DNA of 64,000 bases from Kingdonia uniflora (lineage: Eukaryota > Streptophyta > Magnoliopsida > Ranunculales > Circaeasteraceae): NCBI GenBank assembly GCA_014058105.1, contig JACGCM010001659.1, positions 1,426,001-1,490,000 of the forward strand. The letters are read 5' to 3'. The notes beneath the pieces were generated by a model that was not told the DNA's origin, did no database searches, and saw nothing but the letters and a program-made list of their open reading frames with translations. This document shows positions 36,301-48,300 of the stretch, one piece after another. Both the position numbers and the translations under genes were made by a program. Position 1 is the first letter of the stretch; each line of letters begins with the position of its first letter.

Positions 36301-39300
36301 AGTACAGAAGAAGATATAGTACTCTGAACTAAGGGCGGGAGAGTTGTTGGTTTCTTGAAGATGCAGAAGATTGAATCCTTGCAGAGCCGTGTGGGCGATG
36401 GTCCTCGACGAGGACGTCGAGATTATTTTAAGTGCGGGAGGGTGTGACGACCTACCGAACGCCGGCCAAATTTACCCGAGCGTTTTGAGTTCTGTCCGAA
36501 TGTATTTGTTCTCTATATCCTAATATAGCAGCACGCCAAGTTTCGTCGCAATCGGATTCAGTTAAGGGGGCGAAAAGGTCCAGTACGCTTCGTCTCATGT
36601 TTTAACGTTTCCTTTTGGAAGTTGACTATTTACTTAGTAGCTATATTAAGGAGGAACCTTGGTCCGATCCTCCCCATGACTAAAAGAGCTTTAATGCTTG
36701 GTCATCAAGGACCCCGGCTCATGGACTATCTACAAGGGATAGTTATGAGTTCTCCTAGGCCTAGGGTAGGCTAGGGGACATTGCCTCGCAATGCGGGCCG
36801 GTTTTCATTAGAGGGCTTCATATGGCGCCGCTATGCCCCGCGGGCTATCCGAGACGCACCGCCCCTTTCAGATGGACAGTATAATTAGTCCAGGCTCGTC
36901 GCCCCTTGAGATATGAGTCCCTAAGATGGAAACCGGCATATTGAGCTACCCTGATCCGCTACAGGACAGGTGTGCTTCCGTATCTCGCGCGCGTCGTGAG
37001 AGATTACGCTGTAGGGATTATTGAGGGAACCTTCAGCGTTGTTGCCTTTACTGAATAAATATTCAATGACCCCTCACGAGTATCCAGGATAATCCGGATG
37101 TCGCTCTAGCATCCGTGGGTTGTATGCCACTGGCGCGCCGCGCCTGTGAAGATGGCTGGTACACGCCGACCTCGCGTCCGTGTACGCCGCACGGTCCCGT
37201 ATTCCGCTGCACTCCGGGCACTGTAGAGTCGGTCCCGGCTACGGCCGTGACATATGGGGTGTGAAAATTGAAAACACGCTTAATTAACAACAGACGGGCG
37301 TCACAGCCAATTATTTATAATGGGTGTAAATCAGATTTACTATGTTCATTGTGATCTATAAAACGCCGGGAATATATACTTTTATTGGATAAAAAAATAC
37401 ATTGTAAGAAAGATATTATATGAGTGTGTATGTGTGTTACCGTTTTCACCATCAGATACCTCCGCAAGCCGTGCAATCGCATCAACCAGTGCTTGCTCAT
37501 GCTCCTGCCATTATAATCTATCAGGTTCTTTTTGCTTAGATAAATTAAAAAACATAAGTATTATTGGAAAAATCCTCAATAATTCTTACTTTCAGAACTT
37601 TCTTTGCTTTTGTAATCTCATAAGCATCAGGATGATTTGCACCAAAAACCCTCTCCACCTGCTTAAGAACATCGACAGGAAAAGCCAAGCAATTAATCAC
37701 ATTTAAGAAACAGGATCAAAATGCTCAAGCATACCAAATCTAATTATATAAATTATTGGTGTCCTTGGAAGAACTCGTACACCGTAGCATATGGACTTAT
37801 TACAACAGCTTGTTTCTCCTAACAAAATTCAGTAGTATGGTGTATAGGTCTAAAGCTCAATATATTATCAATATGGCTATATATCACCAACAATAAATCA
37901 AAATATCAAATATAAGATAAAATAGTATGTCTTTATATATATATCGAAAAAATGTCAGCATGCATGGTTATCAGTGGGGCTGAGGATATGCACAACTGCA
38001 AATGTGACTGCAATAAACAACATGCAGATGAGCAAGAGCAAGGCCAGCCTAAACAAGAGGGAAAGAACCTCTCTTTGCAGAGATGGTTGAAGACTGTCAT
38101 ATGAAACTAGCCTACACTCCTCCAAACATTGCAGATGGCAAAATAATTGTAACAATTAACTCCTCAGATTTTGATGATGAAATTAAAGAATATTAACCAA
38201 TATGGGAAATGCTGCACGATTTCCCTGACCAATAGTGCTAGTGCTAGTGCTAGTGCTAGTGCTAGTGCTAGTGCTAGTGCTAGTGCTAGTGCTAGTGCTA
38301 GTGCTAGTGCTAGTGCTAGTGCTAGTGCTAGTGCTAGTGCTAGTGCTAGTGCTAATGCTAATGCTAATGCTAATGCTGAAGGAGGGGACAATAAACAGGA
38401 GAAGCAAGTGAAACATAGAGAAAAGGAAAAAGGAAGCAAACATTGAAACAACAGGATGAATGAAAGGTTCTCAAGAACACAGTTAAGGTGAGAACCATAC
38501 AGCAACCAAAAAAGTTGGAGATTGGACAGAGTTCTAAATTCCAAGCACTTGAAACTGTTACGGATATTGGGAAAGGGGGAGAGGTACCCAATAAGGACAA
38601 TAGCCCTGCAAAGCAGAAACAAGGTGGGGAGGATGTATCCAGCAACAATACTAAGGGTGAAGGAGGGGAGCACAAAAAGAAACAGGGAAAAATGGTGTTA
38701 TTCTTAAAAGATAGCAACAAAACCAAAGGTATGAACAATGAAAGGAATGAAGCCATTAGGATACCAGGAGATGAAGGGGTTGCTCTCGCTAAAAGTGCAA
38801 TGAATAGAGCCAGGAAGAAGCTTGAAAAGGAGGGAGAAATACTTAGGAACAAGGCATTTAATGGTAACTATGTACAACTACTTATGGAATGGAAAAGAAT
38901 GTGTTTTGAAGAAGGACATGAACCCCACTCAAACAAGAAGTCAAATTCATGTGAGAGAGGGTGTGATTAGACTGAGATTTTATCTTTCTTAGATGCAGAT
39001 TATTTGAACAGAAGAGATATGGAGTCAAACCACTAAGAGTATTGTCTTTAAGGTTGACGCTTTAATGGCAGACACTTTGAGTACTAGCAGGGATACCCCT
39101 AGTACTACGACTGATGCCATCAGAGCTGAAACTAAAGGGGCAATCCACATAAATGAGGATGGAAGAATGGTAATCCTGATGGGGCAGTCCCTCACGGTCA
39201 CTAGTACATGTGAGGGTAATGGAAAGGGAGAGATTGCATACTTTGAGGGAAAGATTGCCAATGTGGCTGTCCTTAGTAGGAGCTGGCTACCTGGCCTACT

Positions 39301-42300
39301 AAGATTACCACCATAAGGGCTCTGACCAATAAGGAGTACAACACAAATGCGAGAGAGTTTTCTCCGCATACTAAAATTTGCTATTGTGCAGAGTTGGGGA
39401 CCGCAACAGTGAGTGTTGTCTCTAAGGTTGAGGATCTAATGGCAAACACTTTGAGTACTAACAGGATTAATTCCCCTAGTACTAAGACTGGTACCCTCAG
39501 AGCTAAAACTAAAGGAAAACACTATTCCAATGTGCAAGAGAGGTCATTTTACGCTAAAGATTGTTTTTTTGCAGGTGTGGATATCTTCATAACTAGCACA
39601 GATAGGAACTCGTTCCCACTATGAGACAGGCTCAAAATGAATACCAACCTTGTTACCACAAGCAAGCTAGATGTAAAATTAACACAGGTGGGATTGGTTA
39701 CAAGGTGCTGGATCTCTCTAGATCTCTAAACAGGAAGAGAAGGGGGAAAGGCTAGCAACCTATCTAAAATTAGAGAACCGATGGGCAAGGTATAGTAGAT
39801 TTAATAGTTATCCCAAACCAAGTGTCTATGTAAATAATTGTATTAGTTATGGTACATTTAATGGAGGGCTGTCCCCAAATAACCAAATTGATACATGTAT
39901 TAATATAGGATATAAGGGGAAGGTTATAGCTGACATAATTGATAAATATATCTTTGATACTAATGCTATGAACTGTGAGTGCAGAACTTTGATGAACAGG
40001 ATAGCTCAATATCGCTACAGATGCTGCAGAATCCAACACACTCAGAGATGGGATAAACTCTTTTAGAAAACACGTCAATGCTACAGGTGTGAGCGACCAA
40101 TAACTTAAAAACTTTAGTCTCTAATTTTATCAAGGAAAGGAAGTGGACCATCCCCCATAATGTGATGTATGATATGCCTGAAATTACGATTCATGAACAA
40201 TCTGCCTGAGATTAACCCAAGTAATGAATGAGAGGACACAATTGTGTAGACTCCACACACAGTAGATAAGTATACAGCGAAGAACACATAAAAGATTAAG
40301 GCCACAGAGAGATGCTGTGAGCTGAGCCAAGGTCTGCTGAAACCATTACGTGATTCCAGACAAGGGTTTACTCTTTGGCAGGCTATGAAGGGTATCTTGG
40401 CTACACAAGACAGGCTTATGCAAAAACATATCCTTAATACTTCACCATGTTCTCTGCGAAAAATGACTCTGAGAGCACATCACACACACTTATGGACTGT
40501 ATTTTTGCATCAGACATATGGGATAAACTACTTGCTATTTCAGGTTACTACAGCCATATTGGGAACTTGCATGATGAAGTGCAATGGCTATTCAATCTAA
40601 AGCATGGGGAAACAACAACCAAAATCCTCCATACTATTTTCTGCTCATTTATCTACAACATATGGACAACAAGGATGATGATGCGTTCAGGAACTTCTAC
40701 GACAATTCTCCTCAAGTTCTCAAGAATATCATATGGAATGCTCATACAAGATAAAGCTGTACACTGAAGAAATCTGAAGATAATGCTAGAACGGAAGCTG
40801 TTGTTGAGCATGGATGTTCACCCATCTTACAGAGAAACAATCTCTACTACTGGCATGAGAACCACCACCGGAAGGAATATGGCTCATGAATACTGATGGG
40901 ACTTACAACTCAAACAGAGGAGGCAGCGGAGGACTCATTAGAAACTCTGTGGACATTGCGGTACATAAGATGCAAGCTAGACTCAAAGGGCTGGAGATAA
41001 CAAGGCATATGGGCTTCCAAAAAATATGGATAAGTATTGATTCAGAATGTATGGTCTCATACCTAGTAAGGGGGTTCAACCACCATGAAACTGCCTCCTT
41101 GTCTTCAGAGCTATTAGAAGACTGATAACAAGCTTCACAAGATTGAGAGAGATAAATCACTGTACTGACTTCTTAGCTGGTTATCTTACTTGTAATAATT
41201 CTATGATCTATTCCCTAGCTCTTTACCTAGTGAACTGTACAAGCATATTGAAGAAGATGCAAAGGAGAAGGTCTCTAGTATGTCATCTGCTTTTATTGGT
41301 TTAATATAGCTGGTCATGGGGTCTGCCTTAAACCCCAGCTTGCTTTTGCAAAAGAAAAAGAAAAAAAAAACTTATCTTCTGAAAGGAAACGCATGAAGAA
41401 GATGCAAAGGAGAAGGTCTCTAGTATATTGAAGAAGATGCAAAGGAGAAGGTCTCTAGTATGTCATCTGCTTTTATTGGTTTAATATAGCTGGTCATGGG
41501 GTCTGCCTTAACCCCAGCTTGCTTTTGCAAAAGAAAAAGAAAAAAAAGACTTATCTTCTGAAAGGAAACGCATGAATGCTTCATATATGTAAATTAACAA
41601 AAAAGGATATATAAACCATGTGCATACCTCCTTAATTAAAGTATCTGTGTGAAAGATTTCAATTTCATCTGATTTCTTCTTTCTACCGCCATTTTGAGAT
41701 GGGGGGTTATCTCTGGATGTCTGACCCTTCGCAAACCCCCTTCCACTTCCAGCAATAGGAAGAGCAGTACCACGACCTGTGGACTTTTTAATTTCATGTC
41801 CTGGTCCAACACGACCACCTCGGCGAGATACTCCAGGATCCTCGCCTTCCCACCGAATATCATCAGGAGAGATCTGGCGTGTATGGATTAACAGATTATT
41901 GCAATCTACATAAACGCATATATAATACATGTAGGTGTGTATGTGTCTATACCCGCACATGCATGCCTATGTAATTAGCCCAAAAAAAAAGAAAGATCAC
42001 ATTAACTTATCTCTAGCTGGTATGCAGGAATCAGGAAGCACAGAGAAAAAATTTCAACAACTTGGACTAACTTTAGGCAACTAAAATTTCATTTGCCTAA
42101 CATCGAAGCCTACAAGACAATTGCAGCTAGATTAAAAAAATACTCATTCCTACGGCTTAGTCTTTCAGAATATGTTCAGATGCCAATATAGGGAAAAAAA
42201 AATATTTATTTATTTTTGCTAAGAAGAACCAATAATTCAAACAGGTACATTTCAATCTTCATAAAGGTTATGTACAGTCCTCCCTCTTGGCTGCCCTACT

Positions 42301-45300
42301 AGCCTCCCGCATGCCCTCTTAATTGGGGAAAAAGCACCACACATTTGCAAGATAAATGAAGTCGGTAGAGAACCATAGTCCAGGCCAAAAATCCCTAAAG
42401 AACAACATAAAAATGGTACAACACTTTCGATGAGAAAATATTAAAGGAGAATGTAGTTGATAGATGGAAGTCCCCTAAAGAAAACTTTGCACCACATCAT
42501 ATCGATCAGAAACACTAAATTTGGTCTTGAATAAGCCCACCTACACATAACAAGTGTCCATGTTTCTGAAACTGCAATCTCTCATAATCATGAAACAGTT
42601 TTTTTACAGGCAATCAATGCAGCATTTATCATGCCAAATCTGGTTCGATTCCAGAATTTCTGTGATATTGTTTCGTTTGCGCAAAAAAAAGTGGGCCAAT
42701 TGAGACAAATCGTGGTTATGAGGGAAATCAATTTGGGTTTTGTATTAGATTCAGTTCTGCAATTTTTGGGTTACAAAAATAGATTGAAAATGATATAGAA
42801 ATTGGTGGAAAATCATTGTTGATTTTATTTGGTTTTCTTTTGATTATGCTTTATATTTTGGGGTTGTGGTAGGGATTTGGAACATCATTAAGATACGGAA
42901 ACGACTTCAGAATAATTGATTAGCGTCGGTTGACATCTGAATAGCTCATCTGAGGTTGATATTGTTTATTTTTCATCTTTGTTTTTCAATTCAGGGTTTT
43001 GCATTGAGATATTTTAAGGCTTTAATTTTGAGATTTTTTAACAGCGTGTTTATCTCAACTAGACCAGAGCTTTGTGTGTGTGTGTTTTATGTGAATGATG
43101 ACTCCTGCAGCTGCAGCGAATTGTTTTCCTACAACATCAGCTCTCATTTCATGTCTTTCTTTGTGCATCGGATTTATTGAGAATAGTGTGGTTCTTAGAC
43201 TTCTTATTTTGCTAATTATTTTCAATTTTTTGTGAATCTCGAGGCAACATGTAGTACCACAGGAATTTTTTTCACGATAGTTGTCAATATCTTCTCTACT
43301 ACCTTAAGTAAAGACATAGAGAAAAATAGAAATGCAGTAGAGTGGAAGGCTCAAGAAAGTGCTTTTAAAAGAGTAACCCACCTCCTATATATATAGATAG
43401 ATAGATAGATAGTTACCCTTGCAACAACCAAAAATTTTTAAAAATCGTCTCAATAACAGGTCTGATATTGCTTTAAGTTGTATTTTGCCCCGTAGAACTC
43501 GGAAATTGGTAAATGAAAGAGCCTCAGCCTCATACTACCTAAAGTCTTCACTAACATGATCACATAAAAACCTCCCCCACCCCCATAACTTTGCCCTTAC
43601 TAAGGTTCTCACAAAGGGACATAAACACAGACTCAACTAGACATGAGACCATGAAGGAACCTCTATTGTGCATTAGACGCCGCAACAAACAAAACAGTAA
43701 TTTGTCATCCTGAAGCTGTTTTACATAAATTTGATCATGATCCACCTTAAAGCCCTCCATCACCATCATATTTATCACAGCTCTACTAATCATCTTGCCA
43801 AGAGTCTCTGCCACCATGATGAAAAGAAATGAAGAGAAGGATCCCCATGAGAAATCTTTTTTGGACTCTCCTAAAATACTATGTCCGGGAGTAATTCACT
43901 ATATTCGAGAAGGAAGCGAGGCAAATATAGGTATTTATTGACATTTCCCACTTTTCTCAGAATCCCCTCGGGATATATATCATGTTGTTGATGAAATCCC
44001 AATTAACATGATATTTGGCTTCAACATTTCCAAAGTTTTCTCCGGATTTCGTTTATCTCAATCTAGTTTTCATCCCTTTATTTTTTTTCTCGGTATTCTC
44101 TCTATATTTTTTATTAGCTATGTACATTAAACTATTCTAACTTTTACCTCTTCAATTTTTCTACGGGGATTTGATGGTGATGCATCACGACATGTATCTT
44201 GAGGAATCTCCTCCTCTCTTTATATGTGATGTCACAGTCTCTTTTGCGTAGACAACTACCCATAGGTTTTTCTTTTTGTTCTTTGATTTTATTTTTTTTG
44301 GATCGTATTTAGGATTATAGTTTATCTAGAATAAGGGAAGATCATATATGCTTAGCAACTAAAGTTCATCTAGTTTAGGCGTTTTCTCTATGTAAGGGAA
44401 GATCTAATATGCTTAGCAACTAAAGTTCATCTATTTTAGGCGCTCGGTCTATGTTTTAGTTGCTATTTTTTAATAAATAAGGAACAAGCCTCAAATAGTT
44501 GGTCACCTCATTTGCATGGAAGTTTTACGAGAAAGAAATTGAGCTTTATCATCAAAACTGAATTACCACAAGAAACTTGACATCCCTAACTGGGGTTTTT
44601 ATCTATCTTATTTTCCGCAAAATGTTTTGCATAAAAGTAGGTATTAAGGTTTCGCATCTTCTACCACACGAAACTTTTTCCTCATCTCATTCGTCAAATT
44701 GTGAGGCATTTTGTGGAAAGACGAGCTTAAAACTCAACTCTCCAATCAAGCACGTAGAGGAAAACGATAACAATGTTATAAGTATGATGAATGATGTACT
44801 AAAAATTTCTAAATCAACTTATAGCATAAAGGGCTTAACAGTTACCGCCTTAATTCCCAAATCTGCGGAAGTGGCCACGTCAAAACCCAAACATGATGAT
44901 CGAAACCCTCGCCACCTAACCAAAAGTAATCGACGTGATCTTGTCTCCCACTGAGACCTTTCACGACACATGAGCACCAATAGCATGCAATCGGTGATCC
45001 CCCCTACGCATGCTTGTGTTATAAGCGCATAACTACTAGTGTGTGCTTCTCATGACCGCACAACCAACACATATGGTCACTCCCATGATGATAAATTACG
45101 CCCATTCAACAAGGGATGTCTCATATACCTGAAAATACAACTCCAAAACACACCAAAATTGGAGTTGATGGTGTGCATCTCGACATGGGAAAGGTCTTTT
45201 ACCACCAACTTGTTCCACGAATCCATGTCGAAAACCAAGCTGGAGTGGAGAAGCCTTACCCCACGTTAAGGTACGCATCGTCAGCCGCAATTTTGGCATA

Positions 45301-48300
45301 TTCGGAGTTGATGGAGTGCTCTGTTAAGATACCCTTGCCTCATGGGCATAATCCCACACCTTGGGAGGGGCACATATGGGTTGGTTGTCTAGGTATGGGG
45401 TGGGGTTGTCAGTGCATTCCCTTGGCTTCCATGTGTGTCGTAGAAGACGCTTAGGGAGACAAACCAAAAATGTGTTGATCATTAATAACGATCGAATTTG
45501 TATGGTTTTTCTGCAGAGTTGAGAATCAGGGTGATAACTTTAAATTCCTTTAACTACAAGTTGATGTATGTCGTTCATTGTACCCTTAACATTCGCAATA
45601 TTATGGTCCATGCACTTGACTCGCGAGTTGGGTGAAGAGAAACAATTTTGAGGTCGCCTTTCCCGGCGTAAGATGCCTCACGATCTTGGCAGGAGATGAA
45701 AAATGATTTCCCAAGGCTTTGAAGAAGTCCTGATACCATATTTTCCTCACATGCATAAACATTCTGCCAAGATTTCCTCTATTAGAATTAACGTTTTTTA
45801 TAATAATTTTTCCTTCTTTAAATTACCCCTCCTAGACTTCATTCTTTCAGGACTGTTTCTAGATTCTTCACTCATTTGTAGTGTTTTCTACGCTTATATT
45901 TTCTCTCGAGATTTTCGTACTTCAGATTATTTTCCTTTTGTAAGCTAGGTCAAGAGTTTGTGTCTAGGGTTTGAGAAAGAGAAAACTGTAAATCAACTTC
46001 CTACTTCATGAAAACGATGTTGGCCTACCTCCGCTTTCAACAACACGAGGAATACATAGTTTCTATTTTCATATCAAAACAAATACAAGAAATATGGTTT
46101 TCTTGGAAATTGTTTTATTTTTCTTCATTTTTTTTCCAGGAACCAACCACCCCAGTAATGTAGAAACCAAACCATCTTCAGTTTGAAGATTGGCAGTCTA
46201 GGACTAGAATCACAATAAAATTGCTAAAGATAATCCTTAGTAAAGCATATTAAGATGCATTCGAAAATGAGTGTCCCAATTCTTGAATATCAGAAATTTG
46301 ACGTCTAGAAAGTATGGGGTTAGCCTTGCCATCAATAAACATATTAGAGATACTATCTTAAAAAGAAATTTTTGCCAAAACCACCCAATACGCATTAAAG
46401 AAAAGGGTGAACCAGTTCTTTAAGCTTGGATTTATACTGTATACAAAAAACGGGATTAGCCTAGTTGTTAGTCTATGTGAACTCATCAACTGAAAATCGT
46501 CAAAAAAATCACAAAAGCTCCTGCTGATCAGGGATCCATCTTTCTCACCTTTTCATCACTGAACCTGATAACTATGATTTACACTAATACATTAACTACA
46601 CCATAACATAATAAAAAGAAAGGTCATTAAGTGTTATTTACATATTATGTATTCAAAAAGTTTGAAATATTTATTTTCTATCTGTAGCAGTTGACATAGT
46701 AATGTACACGAAAAATAGGCAAGAATGGAAGAGTTATAAAATTTACCTCCTTAAGATTGACCCATTCCCACGCCTCATTTGCCGTATTAATATCGTAAAC
46801 CAAAGCATGTAGGTCCTGTCAGAGGTATAAATAATGGTAAGGTAGGCTATGGCAACCCTAGAATATTAAAAACATACATGATTGAATTACCTCAACAGGG
46901 TTATAGTCCGTTATAACAGCCTTGTAGAAGTTTTTATCTTCAGGCCACCTAGTCATCACTTTCCGCCCAACTAATGGATCGTAATTTCCTGCTTCATTTG
47001 CCAAATGGGCACCAGAAGAACCTCGATTTGGAACTAGACCCCTCGAAGGTAGTATTTGACCCTATAAGCAAAAGGAAACCAAATGCATATTTATTTCTTC
47101 TTGAATATTTATATATAAAAATATTTAGTAATTAGTTTGTCCTACCGTAGCTCCTCTTTTTGCAAATGAAGAAGACGGCTGCAGTGAAGATGGCACGTTT
47201 AAGGATAGAGACGACATAGAATGTGATGTTTTTTGTTTTTTACGAGAGACTGGAACAGAAGTACTGGGTACTTGATCATGAACAGATTGGTGACCACCAG
47301 CCTTTCGCCACTCCCTAATTGAATTACCCAATAACACTTCCAATTAAATGGCGGTATAAAGATTCGTCGTAAAACCAAATAATGGGTCATGTGTCTCAAC
47401 ATACAAGTTGTTTCAAAATAACATCAAACCTTATTCTCAAAATAACATCATCTGCATTAACCCTGCCTAGAAGCTCTCTGTGTTCTTCGTCCGATACTCT
47501 GAGCTCTTTTCTAAGTTCTGTTATTAAACTTTCCTTCTCCTGAAGAATTAATGCTCAATAAGTACTTATTATGAAGGTCAACATAGTATAAAAAGATATT
47601 TGGAGATATCCCCTACAGCAAATAAGCTGGCCCTCTTTCTTATGGTTTGCAGGAAGCATTTGGAAAATGTGGTTGCCACAAGAACTAAAAACTACTAATT
47701 CCCTTATCTGCATCACTCGTCCCTAATTTTCTCTTTCCATATATCCTTCTCCTCAGATCTGAATAAACTCTTTCTAAACCTGTCACCTCTGATCATTGTT
47801 GACGGGAAACGAGTAACATGGGCTGATTACGCATTTAACAGTAATGCGCTAGAATTATGTTGCGCTACGATTACATATCTTAAATCGAAGTCCACCATAA
47901 TCCAAGCACATAATTATTAAAACATATCAACCTATGCTGGACACTCCCCAGAAACAAGCAGAGGTGAGTGGCGAGAGATGAGAGAAAGTCTTTTCAGATC
48001 CAAGAACAGAGAAAGGTGATAGCGATATGGGAAGCTAAAAGTAGATTTCTTTATCATTGAGGGACCCATCTTCAAAAAAAATTCAGAAAAACTTGGGACA
48101 ATAGGTTAACATTTGCTGTTTTCCAATACATTACATGATTTAGAAGTACCGCAAAAGGACCTCAAAGATACGCTTGCTACTAAATTCCATTAGCTGAAGT
48201 GGGAGGTATCTCTTATTATCTAACATGTAGTGGTGTATGGCAAAGCACCACAAAAATTACGGAGCTATGAGTTAAAAATTCATAAAATTACATGATAGCA

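Larger units (their letters stand above)
32716..37252 (+). mobile_element. young non-coding LTR retrotransposon (LARD-like)
   Basis: LTRs of 808 bp (32716-33523) and 810 bp (36443-37252), both TGTGACGACC..GCCGTGACA, differ by eye only by a 2-bp insertion (GAGATGAG against GAGATATGAG). A 5-bp duplication TATGG flanks the element (32711-32715 and 37253-37257). The primer site TGGTATCAGAGC (33526-33537) is perfect, and a polypurine tract GCGGGAGGG precedes the right LTR. The 2919-bp interior has no frame longer than about 114 codons and none resembling gag or pol. Remnants such as GGACGTCGAG before the polypurine tract suggest descent from a chromovirus. Such an element must borrow proteins from a relative. 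It is GC-richer than its surroundings. It sits in EML intron 9, 188 bp from exon 9. Confidence 0.92.
21461..37440 (-). other. EML intron 9, 15,980 bp, filled with transposons
   Basis: The donor GTAACA follows exon 9 (37441). The acceptor is a strong polypyrimidine tract ending TAGCAG just before 21460. Apart from the elements listed separately, the stretches 21461-22547 and 26645-26870 show no gene or clear repeat. One exception is a hairpin-like ACATGGGTGATCG..ACTCACCCATGT near 22265-22293, resembling part of the chromovirus LTR. Confidence 0.75.

Noticed and set aside
33540..36440. Frames of 60-114 codons inside the LARD-like element
   Set aside because: They overlap on both strands, lack known motifs and are what a GC-richer non-coding stretch gives by chance.
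37315..37500. Minus-strand frame [16 protein letters not shown]
   Set aside because: A shifted frame of EML exon 9 and its donor intron.
38234..38377. CRISPR-like array
   Set aside because: Units are 6 bp with no spacers, and the genome is a plant.
38171..38673. Ser-Ala, Ala-Leu and Ser-Thr repeat proteins on both strands
   Set aside because: These frames are produced by the AGTGCT microsatellite in an intron; they have no conserved flanks.
42634..42653. tRNA-like T arm (TCTGGTTCGATTCCAGA)
   Set aside because: The T stem-loop is perfect, but there is no matching acceptor strand, D arm or anticodon arm in the 75 bases upstream.
44577..45454. Two 110-125 codon + strand frames in EML intron 6
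   Set aside because: No start context, no motif and no splice partners; kept only as unresolved intron sequence.
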